NCBI GenBank assembly: GCA_026707665.1
Contig: JAPOWK010000096.1
Location: 1-54,165 of the forward strand
From: Chloroflexota bacterium
GTDB taxonomy: Bacteria > Chloroflexota > Anaerolineae > Aggregatilineales > Phototrophicaceae
Direction: 5' to 3'
Length of the DNA: 54,165 nt
Position 1 is the first letter of the stretch, and each line of letters starts with the position of its first letter. The position numbers and the translations under genes were made by a program. This document shows positions 18,532 through 28,163 of this stretch, piece by piece. The notes under the pieces are model-generated. The model did not search any database. It was not told where the DNA came from and worked only from the letters and a program-made list of their open reading frames with translations.

Positions 18532-19470
18532 ATGACCGGGGCAAAGAATTTGAGTTTATTCCGGCGCGGTCTTTCAAAAACACGGCAGTCATTCTTCGGG
18601 CGTATCTCGCAGATGCTCGGCAATACCGAGATCGACGAGGATACCTGGGACGACATGGAAACCCTGCTCATTCAGGCCGATGTCGGCTTCAACACCACCG
18701 TCAAGGTCATCGACGATTTGCAGGATCGCGTCCGCGCTGATGGTTTGACCAAGTCGGCGCAATTGCAGAACGCGCTGAAAGAATCGCTGGCCGCCCTGCT
18801 TGCATTTCCGCCAGCGCTGAATATCACCGGGCGCGAGCTCTCCATTATCCTCGTGGTCGGCGTCAACGGATCGGGCAAGACGACTACCATTGCCAAGCTG
18901 GCGCACCGGCTGAAAAACCTCTCAAGGCGCAAGGTCATGATCGCCGCCGGCGATACCTTCCGCGCCGCCGCCATCGAGCAGCTGCAAACCTGGGGAGGGC
19001 GCATTGATGTGCCCGTCATCGCCAACCGGCCTGGATCCGACCCGGGCGCCGTCGTCTACGACGCCACCGTCGCCGCCAAAACGCGCGGCTACGAAGTCCT
19101 CATCATTGATACCGCGGGCCGCCTGCAGAACAATTACAATTTGATGCGAGAGTTGACAAAAATCAGCGAGGTCTCGGGCAAGGTGGTGCCGGAGGCGCCG
19201 CACGAAGTCCTGCTCGTGCTTGATGGCACCACGGGCCAAAATGCCATTCAGCAAGCCGAAAGCTTCGGCGAAGCCTCCGGCGTCACCGGCGTCGTCGTCA
19301 CCAAGCTCGATAGCACGGCAAAGGGCGGCATGGTCTTTTCCATCTTCAACGATCTCAAATTGCCCGTTCATTACCTCGGCTTGGGCGAAAGCATTGAGGA
19401 TCTCGTCCTGTTCACGCCCGAATTCTTTGTCGAGAGCCTATTCGACGATGCTGACGATGAAGCGGATTGA
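18532..19470 (+). CDS. ftsY: Signal recognition particle receptor FtsY
   Basis: SRP GTPase that docks ribosome-nascent-chain complexes at the membrane. The NG domain is complete: the P-loop GVNGSGKTTTIAKLA, then AAGDTFRAAAIEQL, DTAGRLQNN, TKLDSTAKGG, and the closing GLGESIEDLVLF. At 312 residues it has only a short N-terminal part and lacks the long acidic A domain of enterobacterial FtsY. The stop overlaps the TTG start of the downstream methyltransferase. Confidence 0.95.
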   Translation: MTGAKNLSLFRRGLSKTRQSFFGRISQMLGNTEIDEDTWDDMETLLIQADVGFNTTVKVIDDLQDRVRADGLTKSAQLQNALKESLAALLAFPPALNITGRELSIILVVGVNGSGKTTTIAKLAHRLKNLSRRKVMIAAGDTFRAAAIEQLQTWGGRIDVPVIANRPGSDPGAVVYDATVAAKTRGYEVLIIDTAGRLQNNYNLMRELTKISEVSGKVVPEAPHEVLLVLDGTTGQNAIQQAESFGEASGVTGVVVTKLDSTAKGGMVFSIFNDLKLPVHYLGLGESIEDLVLFTPEFFVESLFDDADDEAD

Positions 19471-20264
19471 GCCAGCCCTTGCAAATCACAAGCGCCCAGA
19501 ACAGCAAAATCAAGCTCGTCAATCGCTTACGCAGCAAGCGCGGTCGCCAGCGGGATGCGCGTTTCATCATCGACTACAAGCGGGATCTGCAGCGGGCAGT
19601 GCAGCTCGGTTACGACATTGATTTCGTCCTGCATTGTCCGGAGATCTTCCCAGCGCAGGACTGTGCCGAGTTCGAAACGCATCAGCTGACGCCGGTGCTA
19701 TTCAAACGCGTCAGCTATCGCGAGAATCCGGATGGCGTCCTGGCCGTCTTGCATAGCAAAAAGCCAAAGGCGCTGGCGCAATTGGAGGCGGCTGACGTCA
19801 ATCACGCGCTCGTCCTGGTCAAGCCAGGGGTGCCGGGCAATATCGGCGCGCTGCTGCGCACCGCCGACGCCGTCGGCATGGACGCGGTCATTCTGGTCGA
19901 TACGGCGGTAGACATCTATAATCCCAATGTCATTCGCAGCAGCACGGGCGCCTGCTTTCTTGACAACATCTTTCGGCTGAGCAGCACGGAAGCGCTCGCC
20001 TACTTCAAGAGCGCCGGCTATGAGATTGTCGCGGCCGAAGTCAGCGGCGGGCGCACATTGTATGATGTTGACTTTCGCCCAAAATCGATCATCGTATTGG
20101 GAAGCGAAGACAGCGGTCTGTCCGCAGATTGGATCGGCGCCGCCGATCAAGTCGCGCGCATCCCCATGAGCGGCGCCGTCAGCGACTCGCTCAACGTATC
20201 GGTGAGTGGCTCGCTCTTCATGTACGAATGGCACCGACAGCTGCGGCATGGCAATTTATCTTGA
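19467..20264 (+). CDS. TrmH/SpoU-family RNA 2'-O-methyltransferase
   Basis: A SPOUT methyltransferase of 265 residues. An N-terminal SpoU substrate-binding domain (ITSAQNSKIKLVNRLRSKRG) precedes the trefoil-knot catalytic domain, with GNIGALLRTADAVGMDAVIL (SpoU motif 1), VLGSEDSGLS (motif 2) and IPMSGAVSDSLNVSVSGS (motif 3). It uses SAM to methylate a ribose 2'-OH in tRNA or 23S rRNA; the exact nucleotide cannot be read from sequence. The TTG start at 19467 overlaps the ftsY stop, implying coupling. Confidence 0.9.
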   Translation: MSQPLQITSAQNSKIKLVNRLRSKRGRQRDARFIIDYKRDLQRAVQLGYDIDFVLHCPEIFPAQDCAEFETHQLTPVLFKRVSYRENPDGVLAVLHSKKPKALAQLEAADVNHALVLVKPGVPGNIGALLRTADAVGMDAVILVDTAVDIYNPNVIRSSTGACFLDNIFRLSSTEALAYFKSAGYEIVAAEVSGGRTLYDVDFRPKSIIVLGSEDSGLSADWIGAADQVARIPMSGAVSDSLNVSVSGSLFMYEWHRQLRHGNLS

Positions 20265-20302
20265 GCCAGAAAGGCTGAGTAGGGTTCTAGCCCGCGGTCA
20301 TT

Positions 20303-21388
20303 ATGGAAAACCTCGTTAACCAGCTTACCGAATTTCAGTCCCAGATCGACGAATTGATGGGGCGTATCAATATCGCTGGCAAGGCGCGCCAGATTGAAGA
20401 CCTGGAATCGGAAGCCAGCCAGAGCGAATTCTGGAACGACCCGGAAGCGGCGCAACGCGCCATGCAGCAGTTATCCAAGCTGAAGGCGCTGGTCGACAAA
20501 TGGCGGTCGCTCGCCGAGCGCATCGCCGACGCGCTTGAACTGGCAGAGATCGCGGACGCCGACATGCAAGAAGAATTGGCGGAGGAAACCGACGCGCTGC
20601 GCGAAATCGTCGAAGCGATGTCATTCCAGGCGATGCTATCCGGCGATTACGACGGCGAGGACGCCATTTTCGCCATTCACGCCGGCGCCGGCGGCGTCGA
20701 CGCCCAGGATTGGGCGGAAATGATGGAACGCATGTACCTGCGCTGGATGGAGCAGAACGGCTTCAAAGCCGAGATTCTGGACCGGAGCGGCGGCGATGAA
20801 GCGGGCTTGAAGAGCGTCACCGTCAGCGTAAAGGGCGATTACGCTTTCGGCTACCTGCAAAGCGAAGAAGGCGTGCACCGGCTGGTCCGGCTCAGCCCCT
20901 TTGACAGCGCCCATCGCCGCCACACGTCTTTCGCCAAGGTCGAACTTTGGCCCGACATACAGACGGACATTGAGATTGAAGTGGCGGATAAAGACGTCCG
21001 CATCGATACCTACCGCGCCAGCGGCGCCGGCGGCCAGCACGTGCAGAAGAATGACACCGCCGTCCGCATCACGCACCTGCCAACGGGGGTCGTAGTGCAA
21101 TGTCAAAACCAGCGCAGCCAGGCGCAGAATCGCGACCGCGCCATGCAGATTCTCAAAGCGAGGCTCTTCGAAATGGAGCGCGCCAGACAAGAAGCGGAAA
21201 TGGCCGCGCTCAAAGGCGAAAATGTCGATGCCGGCTGGGGCAATCAGATTCGCTCCTACGTGCTCCACCCCTACCAAATGGTCAAGGATCACCGCACCAG
21301 CGTCGAAATCGGCAATGCGAACGGCGTGCTGGACGGGGCGCTGAACGCCTTCATCGAAGCCTACCTGCGCCAGAAAATTAGCGGCTGA
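20303..21388 (+). CDS. prfB: Peptide chain release factor 2
   Basis: Recognises UAA and UGA and triggers peptide release. The stop-codon reading tripeptide is in LSPFD (SPF, type 2), and the hydrolysis loop is SGAGGQHVQKNDTAVR. The 361-residue frame is continuous from its ATG, with ESEASQSEFWNDPEAA matching the usual RF2 N-terminal domain. The programmed +1 frameshift found near codon 25 of many prfB genes is absent here. The gene ends in TGA, a codon its own product reads. Confidence 0.94.
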   Translation: MENLVNQLTEFQSQIDELMGRINIAGKARQIEDLESEASQSEFWNDPEAAQRAMQQLSKLKALVDKWRSLAERIADALELAEIADADMQEELAEETDALREIVEAMSFQAMLSGDYDGEDAIFAIHAGAGGVDAQDWAEMMERMYLRWMEQNGFKAEILDRSGGDEAGLKSVTVSVKGDYAFGYLQSEEGVHRLVRLSPFDSAHRRHTSFAKVELWPDIQTDIEIEVADKDVRIDTYRASGAGGQHVQKNDTAVRITHLPTGVVVQCQNQRSQAQNRDRAMQILKARLFEMERARQEAEMAALKGENVDAGWGNQIRSYVLHPYQMVKDHRTSVEIGNANGVLDGALNAFIEAYLRQKISG

Positions 21389-21529
21389 CGCCCGCCATAA
21401 CAGGCATCCGTTCAGCCAAAGCTGTAGGGCCGACGTTTGCCGCGCGTAGATACTGCGGTTCTGTCACCCGCAAGAGCGCAAGATCTGTAGGGCTTATCCG
21501 GTACTGGTTCGTTCCACCGCGCTTTTTCT

Positions 21530-21574
21530 ACCCCATCCCCCGGCCCCTTCCCCAGCTAGCTAGGGAAGGGGAGC
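21530..21574. repeat. Family A repeat, left-half hairpin
   Basis: Begins ACCCCATCCCCCGGCCCC and folds as CCCCTTCCC-CAGCTAGCTA-GGGAAGGGG. It is almost identical to the left half of the full elements at 7602 and to the two copies near 46684 and 46851. Confidence 0.75.
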
Positions 21575-21693
21575 TAGATTTGACGGATTTCGCAGCAAAT
21601 TGCGGCCAACGCAAGAATTAACCCTCTTTTATGTACTGTTGCAGAATCATAACCGTTGGCTTTACGTTAGATTTTCAGTATCGGACGAGCCTT

Positions 21694-21768
21694 GTAGGGG
21701 CGACCTATCAGGTCGCCCGTCGAACAGGTACAGATTCCCTAGTGGGCGACATGATAAGTCGTCCCTAC
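21694..21768. repeat. Family B palindromic repeat, full copy
   Basis: Starts GTAGGGGCGACCTATCAGGT and ends AAGTCGTCCCTAC. Two hairpins, GGGCGACC-TATC-AGGTCGCCC-like and GGGCGAC-ATGATAA-GTCGTCCC, are separated by about 25 bp, and the outer ends are inverted repeats. The layout equals that of 50-120. Confidence 0.75.
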
Positions 21769-21886
21769 ATTACCGTTTCGCGCCGGCGGCGCCTCGGATT
21801 TGCCTCGTCTCTGTGCCGCAATTCGCGACAATTGAAGCAGAATATGATAATCTATTCACAAAGCGCATTCATCAGGTGATCGATAG

Positions 21887-24103
21887 ATGTTGCCCTCGAC
21901 TGATGTCTACTCTCGCGACCTCGCATCACTGCTGAACTCCCTGCCCGAAATCAAGCCGAACGAGACCGATCTTATCGCCGCCGCCTATCAGCGCGCTGAA
22001 GCCGCCCATAGCGGTCAAAAGCGCAAATCCGGCGAGCCGTATTTCACGCACTGCGTCGCCGTCGCCAGCATTCTAGCCGAGATGAAGATGGACTCGGAGA
22101 CCATTGCCGCCGGCCTGCTGCACGATGTCGCCGAAGACAGCGATGTCTCGGTTGACGCCCTGCGCAGCGAATTCGGCGGGGCAATCGCCAAACTGGTTGA
22201 TGGCGTCACCAAGCTGAAAAACCTGCCCATCAAGAACGTCTCGCCCGCCGGCGATTCGCGCCGCTCCAGCGCTGTCAATCGTGAAATGGAGTACATCCGC
22301 AAAATCATGCTGACAATGGGCGACGATGTGCGCGTCGTCTTGGTCAAGCTGGCCGATCGCCTGCACAATATGCGCACGCTCGGCTACATGCCGCGGCACA
22401 AACAACGGGCGGTGGCGCAAGAGACCATGGATATCTTCGCGCCCCTGGCCAACCGCCTCGGCATCTGGCAGATGAAGTGGGAGTTGGAAGATCTCAGCTT
22501 CCGCTATCTCAATCCGGATGCCTATCGCTCGATAGCCAAAGCGCTGGATGAACGGCGGGACGAGCGCGAATCCTATGTCTCCCGCATTCGCGATCGCTTG
22601 ATTGGCGAGCTGAACGCCAGCCGGATCATGAACGTCACCATCACCGCCCGCCCTAAACACATCTACAGCATCTACAACAAGATGACCAAGAAAGACCTGC
22701 CGTTGGAGCAGATTTACGACGTCCGCGGCATGCGCGTGCTGGTCGATACGCTGGCGGAATGTTATCTGGCGCTCGGCATCGCGCACAATCTCTGGCGCCC
22801 TATCCCCGGCGAATTTGATGATTACATCGCCAATCCAAAGGACAACTTTTATCGCAGCCTGCACACCGCCGTCCATGATGACGAAGGCAAAACGGTCGAG
22901 ATTCAGATCCGAACCTGGGAGATGCACGAAGACGCCGAATACGGCATCGCCGCCCACTGGCGCTACAAAGAGGGCGGCAACGGGCGCGATCAAGCCTTTG
23001 AGCAGCGCCTCGCCTTCCTGCGCCGATTGATGGAGTTCGGTCCCGAGGTCAACGACGCTTCTCAGTTTGTGGACACAGTCAAGTCGGAGGTCTTTCAAGA
23101 TCGCGTCTACAGCGTGACGCCAAACGGGGACATCATCGATCTGCCGGTCGGCGCGACGCCGATCGATTTCGCCTACCATATCCACACCGATATCGGCGAT
23201 CGCTGCCGCGGCGCCAAAGTCAACGGGCGTCTGGTGCCGCTCAATTACAAGCTGAAAATGGGCGACCAGGTCGAAATTCTCACCGCCAAGCGCGGCGGAC
23301 CCAGCATGGATTGGCTCAACCCCGATCTCGATTACGCCGTCACCAACCGCGCCCGCACCAAGATCCGGCACTGGCTGCGCAAGCAGAACCGCGAAAAGCA
23401 TATCGCCATGGGGCGCGAAGTGCTGGAGCGCGAACTCAAGCGCCTGGGCGTGCTGGAAAAAGTCACCTTTGACTCGGTCGCGCGTCTGCTCAACTTCGAC
23501 AAGCTGGACGACTTCCTCGCTGCCATCGGCGCCGGCGATGTCACCGGCTCGCAGATTACCAACCGCGTACTCGAGGACGAGCGCCGTAAAGCGGCCGAGA
23601 GCGTCAGCGAAGAAGAGCTGCTAAAGCCGCGTACCAAGCCGAGGAGCGCCAGTATCGCCAAGGGCGTGAGCATCATGGGCGCCGGCGGCATGCTGGTGAA
23701 TCTGGGCCGCTGCTGCAGCCCCATGGCTGGCGACGACATCATCGGCTATATCACGCGCGGACGCGGCGTGACTGTGCACCGCACCGATTGCCCCAACATG
23801 GTCTCCATGCGCGAGACCGAACGTCTCATCGACGTCTCCTGGGGCACGGAAGAAGAGGAACAGCGCTATCTCGTGCCGGTCGAGGTCGTCGCCTATGACC
23901 GTGAAGGGCTCTTGCGCGAAATTAGCACGATCATCGCCGAAGAAAATGTGAACATCTCTTCGGTCGAGGTGAGCACGCGCCAGCATATCGCCACCTTGAA
24001 TTTGCAGCTGGAAATCGGCAACAACCAGCAGCTCACCCGTATTCTGTCCAAGATCGACCTGGTGCCCAATGTGGTCGAGGCGCGCCGCCGCAACACCACT
24101 TGA
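21887..24103 (+). CDS. RelA/SpoT homologue, bifunctional (p)ppGpp synthetase/hydrolase
   Basis: Long RSH protein (738 residues) controlling the stringent response. The N-terminal HD hydrolase domain is intact (LLHDVAEDSD, with His79-Asp80 and Glu83-Asp84). The synthetase domain follows (IYDVRGMRVLV, YIANPKDNFYRSLHTAV, EIQIRTWEMHEDAEYG). Then come a TGS domain (VYSVTPNGDIIDLPVGATPI), a zinc-finger/CC segment (GRCCSPMAGDDIIGY) and a C-terminal ACT domain. The intact HD motif argues for hydrolase activity as well as synthesis. ATG with AGGTGAT 7 nt upstream. The following gene starts 14 nt after the stop. Confidence 0.94.
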   Translation: MLPSTDVYSRDLASLLNSLPEIKPNETDLIAAAYQRAEAAHSGQKRKSGEPYFTHCVAVASILAEMKMDSETIAAGLLHDVAEDSDVSVDALRSEFGGAIAKLVDGVTKLKNLPIKNVSPAGDSRRSSAVNREMEYIRKIMLTMGDDVRVVLVKLADRLHNMRTLGYMPRHKQRAVAQETMDIFAPLANRLGIWQMKWELEDLSFRYLNPDAYRSIAKALDERRDERESYVSRIRDRLIGELNASRIMNVTITARPKHIYSIYNKMTKKDLPLEQIYDVRGMRVLVDTLAECYLALGIAHNLWRPIPGEFDDYIANPKDNFYRSLHTAVHDDEGKTVEIQIRTWEMHEDAEYGIAAHWRYKEGGNGRDQAFEQRLAFLRRLMEFGPEVNDASQFVDTVKSEVFQDRVYSVTPNGDIIDLPVGATPIDFAYHIHTDIGDRCRGAKVNGRLVPLNYKLKMGDQVEILTAKRGGPSMDWLNPDLDYAVTNRARTKIRHWLRKQNREKHIAMGREVLERELKRLGVLEKVTFDSVARLLNFDKLDDFLAAIGAGDVTGSQITNRVLEDERRKAAESVSEEELLKPRTKPRSASIAKGVSIMGAGGMLVNLGRCCSPMAGDDIIGYITRGRGVTVHRTDCPNMVSMRETERLIDVSWGTEEEEQRYLVPVEVVAYDREGLLREISTIIAEENVNISSVEVSTRQHIATLNLQLEIGNNQQLTRILSKIDLVPNVVEARRRNTT

Positions 24104-24117
24104 GCTCTGAGTCAACA

Positions 24118-25233
24118 ATGCGCATCGCCCTGCTTGAATCGTATTACGGCGGCAGCCACAAAGCCTGGGCCGATGGCTACCGCCGCTTCTCGCACCACGA
24201 TATCGACCTCATCACCCTGCCCGCCCAATTTTGGAAGTGGCGGATGCAAGGCGCCGCCATCACCTTCGCCCGCCTGCTGGATTGGAAGCCGGATCTGATC
24301 CTCGCCTCCAGCATGGTTGACCTCTCCATATTCCGCGCTCTAACGCATGACCGCCTGCCCGATGTGCCCATCGCCATGTATTTCCATGAGAATCAGCTGT
24401 CTTATCCACAGAGCCGGCGCCAGAATCACGGCTGGCGCTATGGTTTCATCAATTACGTCAGCGCCCTCTGCGCCGATGCCAACTACTTCAACAGCCAGTT
24501 CCACCTGGACGATTTTCTGACGAAGCTGCCGAACATGCTCAAACACTTCGCCGACTACAATGAGCTCCAGACCATCAATGACATACGCGCCAAATCAAGC
24601 GTATTGCCACTCGGCATTGACCTGCGCCGCTTTGACGAACACCGGGGCGAATCCGCCACCGACGAGCCGCCCGTCATTCTTTGGAATCACCGCTGGGAAC
24701 ATGACAAGGATCCGGCGACCTTCGTCCAAAGCATGATCAAACTGGCGGACGAGGGATACGAATTCAAGCTGGCAATCACCGGTGAGCAATTTGGAGAAAT
24801 GCCGCCGGCCTTTCTCCAGGCGCGGTCGCGGCTCGGCGATCGGATCATGCAACTCGGCTACGTCGACTCATTCGCCGATTACGCGCGGCTCTTGTGGCGC
24901 TCGGATTTTGTCGTCAGCACGGCTCAGCAGGAGTTCTTTGGCGTTTCCGTCTGCGAGGCGATCTATTGTGGCTGTCTTCCCGTCTTGCCCGACCGTCTCA
25001 ATTATCCTCACCTGCTGCCCGAAGCATGCAAGCAAGCCTGCCTTTATCAGCGCGACCGCTTGACGGCCCAGCTACGTTACCATCTGGACCGCGACGAACG
25101 AATGGATACGACTGCATTGCGGGAGTATATCGCGCGTTTCGACTGGCAATTGCTGGCGCCAAATTATGACGAAGAGCTGGAGGCGTTCGCTAATCGTCAT
25201 CGGGCTTGCCGGGATCGGAGCCATTGGCGCTAG
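24118..25233 (+). CDS. Homologue of tRNA-queuosine mannosyltransferase (QTMAN/GTDC1 family)
   Basis: GT-B glycosyltransferase of about 371 residues. The N-terminal half matches the former DUF3524, now QTMAN_N, family: [30 protein letters not shown] and [10 protein letters not shown]. The C-terminal half is a GT4-like nucleotide-sugar domain with [10 protein letters not shown] and [20 protein letters not shown]. The vertebrate member mannosylates queuosine-34 of tRNA-Asp; whether the bacterial protein does the same is inference. It follows the RSH gene by 14 nt (a TTG at 24100 would even overlap) and its 3' end overlaps convergent gyrA by 44 nt. Confidence 0.82.
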   Translation: MRIALLESYYGGSHKAWADGYRRFSHHDIDLITLPAQFWKWRMQGAAITFARLLDWKPDLILASSMVDLSIFRALTHDRLPDVPIAMYFHENQLSYPQSRRQNHGWRYGFINYVSALCADANYFNSQFHLDDFLTKLPNMLKHFADYNELQTINDIRAKSSVLPLGIDLRRFDEHRGESATDEPPVILWNHRWEHDKDPATFVQSMIKLADEGYEFKLAITGEQFGEMPPAFLQARSRLGDRIMQLGYVDSFADYARLLWRSDFVVSTAQQEFFGVSVCEAIYCGCLPVLPDRLNYPHLLPEACKQACLYQRDRLTAQLRYHLDRDERMDTTALREYIARFDWQLLAPNYDEELEAFANRHRACRDRSHWR

Positions 25234-27814
25234 CGCCCTTGCTCGCCCCGTCAACGCCATCGGCCTCGTCCAGCAGCAATTCGATCTCTTCTAGGCTTAA
25301 TTCGTACTGCTTCGGCATTTCATCTTCCACTTGAGAGGCACCGGCCAGCGGGACCAATTTCCTCTCTAGCGGAGCCTCTTGGACATCAATTCCCTGACGG
25401 AGAATGGCTAGACCGACCACGCGTTCTTTATCCCGCAGCGCAATCACCGGGTTGCCGCCGGTTCCCGCCCGTTTCATGGTCCTCGCCAATCCGAGCGATA
25501 CGCGCTTCGCTTTGTGCTTATTGGTCAATACCAGGACCTCTTCATCCGGGCGGCCCACAGTCGCCGCGGCTACATCGGGATCACCTTCTTCACGCTTCAT
25601 GGAGATAACGCCGCTGCCACCGCGACCCTGCGTCTTATACTCATCCATAAGGGATGCCTTGGCGATGCCGTCACTGCTGACATTCCAGGCCAATGCGCTG
25701 TCATCCGCCAGATAGGCGGCAACCACGCGATCGCCCTTTATCGCCAGGCGCATCGCGCGTACGCCGCCCGAATTCAAGCCGGTGGTCCGTACATCTTCTT
25801 CGCCGAAGCGGATGGCGTAGCCGCGGGCGCTGGTCAAGACCAGTTCATCCGCACCGCTGCTGAACAGCGCGTCAACGATACGATCGTGAGACGCCAGTTT
25901 CATGACGCGAAACTCGCGTGACATCACCCCGGGAAGATCAGATATGTGCAGGCGCTTGACGACGCCGCCCACGGTAACAAGACTGATATAGCCTTCGACT
26001 GTCTCCAATGGCAAACTGATCATCGCCGCGATCTTGCGCCGCCGATTGAGCGCGCTCAAATCGCTGAATCGCGTACCCAGCGCGGCCGCGGCCACGGGTG
26101 GAATCTGCTGCACTGGCAAGGATGCGCAATAACCGTCATCGGCAAAGAGATACAAGACTTGCGCCGTGCTGCTGTGCTGCAAAAGCCGCGGCGGTGTCTT
26201 GGTCGTGGTCGTCACTCGCGGCGGCTCATCCAGCGCCGTGCGCCCCAAGTGGCCCTTGACGCTGAGCATGACCACGGTCTTTTCCTCGGGCATCAAGAAG
26301 TCGGCTTGCGTCGCGGCCGTCGCTTCGCCGTCGGCGATGATAGTGCGCCGCGCATCGCCGTAGTCGTCTCTCAAAGTCTCCAACTCTTCAGCGATTTTGT
26401 TCCGCTGCTTGAGCGGGCTCGCCAACAAGCCCTCCAGCGATTTAATCAATTTGCGCTTGTCCTTGTACTCCTCGCGGATCTTGCGGATCTCCAGCGATGC
26501 CAGGCGCCGCAGCGGCATCTCGAGAATCGCCACTGCTTGCATCTCGGTCACTTTGAAGTTTTTCACCAGGTTGGTCCGCGCCGTATCACTATTGCGCGAC
26601 CGGCGAATCGTCTTGATCACGGCATCCAGATTATCCAGCGCGATGATCAGACCTTCGAGTACATGCGCCCGCTCGCGCGCCCGCGCCAAATCAAAGGCGC
26701 TGCGCCGTTGCACCACCTCGAGCCGGTGATCCAGATAAACCCGCAAAGCCTGCTTGAGTGTCAGCGTACGCGGCTGACCGTCGACCAGAGCCAGCATGAT
26801 AATGCCGAATGTCGTTTGCAGCGGCGTCAACTTAAACAACTGCGCCATCACATCGGTCACTTCGGCGCCGCGCTGCAGCTCGATCACCAACCGCACCGAG
26901 TTCTGTCGGTCGGACTCATCGCGCAGGTCAGCCAGTCCAAAGAGTTTGCCACTGCTTACCAGGCTTGCGATTCGCTCGATCAGCGTCGTCTTGTTGGTCT
27001 GGAAAGGCAACTCGCTGACGATAATCCGCGATTTTCCCCGCCCCATATCTTCGACATGCACTTTCGCGCGCAATGTGATTTTGCCCCGTCCCGAGGCGAA
27101 GGCCGAGCGCAGCATGTCTTCTTCGCCGCGCATTTTGTAAATTACGCCGCCGGTGGGAAAGTCGGGTCCCTTGACGAATTGCATTAGCTCGTCGACATTG
27201 ATCGCGTCGAGCTGGCGCCAATGCTTCAGCATGTGCACCAGCGCGTCGCAGATCTCGCCCAGATTGTGCGGCGGGATATTGGTCGACATGCCAACGGCGA
27301 TGCCCGACGCGCCATTGATCAGCAGGTTGGGCGCCATGGCCGGCAGGACGGCGGGCTCGCGCAGTGATCCGTCAAAGTTGTCGATGAAATCAACCGTCTC
27401 CTTGTTGATGTCTACCAGCAGCTCGCCCCCAATATCGGCCATCCGCGCTTCCGTGTAGCGCATGGCGGCCGCGGCGTCGCCATCAATGCTGCCGAAGTTG
27501 CCTTGCCCGTCGATGAGCATATAGCGCATGGAAAAGTCCTGGGCCATTCGCACCATCGTGTCATAGACGGCGCCGTCGCCATGGGGATGATACTTGCCCA
27601 GCACTTCGCCTACGATTCGCGCGCTTTTCTTATGCCCGCTGCTCGCGTGCACGCCCATATCGTGCATGGCGTAAAGAATGCGCCGATGCACCGGTTTCAG
27701 CCCGTCGCGCGCATCCGGCAGCGCCCGCGATACAATCACGCTCATCGCGTAACTCAAGTAAGCATCGCGCATTTCGCTTTCGATGTTGATTGGTTGGATT
27801 GAGCGATCAGCCAT
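25190..27814 (-). CDS. gyrA: DNA gyrase subunit A
   Basis: Breakage-reunion subunit of gyrase, 874 residues. The catalytic tyrosine is in [10 protein letters not shown] (Tyr120). The quinolone region reads [10 protein letters not shown], with Gly81 at the position of E. coli Ser83 and Asp85 at that of Asp87. The C-terminal DNA-wrapping pinwheel contains a GyrA-box-like TQGRGGSGV, favouring GyrA over ParC. A long acidic tail closes the protein. The ATG at 27814 is preceded by a single TTG codon. gyrB is not adjacent. A consensus promoter lies at 28026-28055, giving a leader of about 200 nt. Confidence 0.93.
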   Translation of the reverse strand: MADRSIQPINIESEMRDAYLSYAMSVIVSRALPDARDGLKPVHRRILYAMHDMGVHASSGHKKSARIVGEVLGKYHPHGDGAVYDTMVRMAQDFSMRYMLIDGQGNFGSIDGDAAAAMRYTEARMADIGGELLVDINKETVDFIDNFDGSLREPAVLPAMAPNLLINGASGIAVGMSTNIPPHNLGEICDALVHMLKHWRQLDAINVDELMQFVKGPDFPTGGVIYKMRGEEDMLRSAFASGRGKITLRAKVHVEDMGRGKSRIIVSELPFQTNKTTLIERIASLVSSGKLFGLADLRDESDRQNSVRLVIELQRGAEVTDVMAQLFKLTPLQTTFGIIMLALVDGQPRTLTLKQALRVYLDHRLEVVQRRSAFDLARARERAHVLEGLIIALDNLDAVIKTIRRSRNSDTARTNLVKNFKVTEMQAVAILEMPLRRLASLEIRKIREEYKDKRKLIKSLEGLLASPLKQRNKIAEELETLRDDYGDARRTIIADGEATAATQADFLMPEEKTVVMLSVKGHLGRTALDEPPRVTTTTKTPPRLLQHSSTAQVLYLFADDGYCASLPVQQIPPVAAAALGTRFSDLSALNRRRKIAAMISLPLETVEGYISLVTVGGVVKRLHISDLPGVMSREFRVMKLASHDRIVDALFSSGADELVLTSARGYAIRFGEEDVRTTGLNSGGVRAMRLAIKGDRVVAAYLADDSALAWNVSSDGIAKASLMDEYKTQGRGGSGVISMKREEGDPDVAAATVGRPDEEVLVLTNKHKAKRVSLGLARTMKRAGTGGNPVIALRDKERVVGLAILRQGIDVQEAPLERKLVPLAGASQVEDEMPKQYELSLEEIELLLDEADGVDGASKGASANGSDPGKPDDD

Positions 27815-28163
27815 CAATGGCCCTCGATGTCGTGTTGGAATGCTGGCAAGAATACATCCATGTTGGCGGTCACTGCCAACTGCGGAATCGGTCTAGTCGA
27901 GATCTCTCCAGGCGAATCCCAAGCGCCTTGACAAATGCTTCGCTGCGGCTGCCGGCGTCAATTGGACACCGTATGAGAATCGTCAGGTCTGCGTCCCGCC
28001 CATCTCCTGCGGACTTCAATTTCCCATTGTAGAATGCAATTAGAGAGGGTGTCAATCAGATTGGCGCCTTCTCTATTATGCAGGCGCGCCGGATGCTCGG
28101 AATGTAACCATCAAGCGGTCCGGCGTTCTGGAATCAGAGCAATTAGCCAGATAGACATCAAAG
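27815..28163. other. Divergent spacer between gyrA and the glycosidase-like lipoprotein gene
   Basis: 349 bp holding the gyrA promoter (28026-28055, minus) and, on the plus strand, a possible -10 TATTAT at 28074-28079 without a convincing -35. The gyrA leader (about 27815-28018) shows no recognisable riboswitch or leader peptide. Neither repeat family is present. Confidence 0.5.
28026..28055 (-). promoter_or_regulatory. gyrA promoter, TTGACA-18-TACAAT
   Basis: On the minus strand a perfect -35 TTGACA (28055-28050) is followed after 18 nt by TACAAT (28031-28026). Transcription would start near 28018, giving gyrA a leader of roughly 200 nt. The rpoC promoter has the same hexamers and spacing. 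Confidence 0.7.

Larger units (their letters stand above)
21389..21886. other. Gene-free spacer between prfB and the RSH gene, with repeats
   Basis: 498 bp without a credible gene. It contains GTAGGGCCGA and GTAGGGCTT fragments (about 21423 and 21487), a GCGCGTAGATACTG block related to the family A right half (about 21440), one family A hairpin (21530-21574) and one full family B element (21694-21768). AGGTGAT at 21875-21881 is the ribosome binding site of the downstream gene. No tRNA or riboswitch is visible. Confidence 0.6.

Noticed and set aside
20265..20302. Programmed frameshift site upstream of prfB
   Set aside because: The short leader has no CTTTGA-like slippery site and the main frame is complete from the ATG.
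22073..23401. 442-residue minus-strand open frame opposite the RSH gene
   Set aside because: It is an antisense shadow of a well-supported GC-rich gene, with no ribosome binding site and low-complexity His/Asp/Val composition.
25946..27187. 413-residue plus-strand open frame opposite gyrA
   Set aside because: Antisense to a clear GyrA coding sequence; its Arg/His/Gln-rich content is typical of a reverse-frame artefact.
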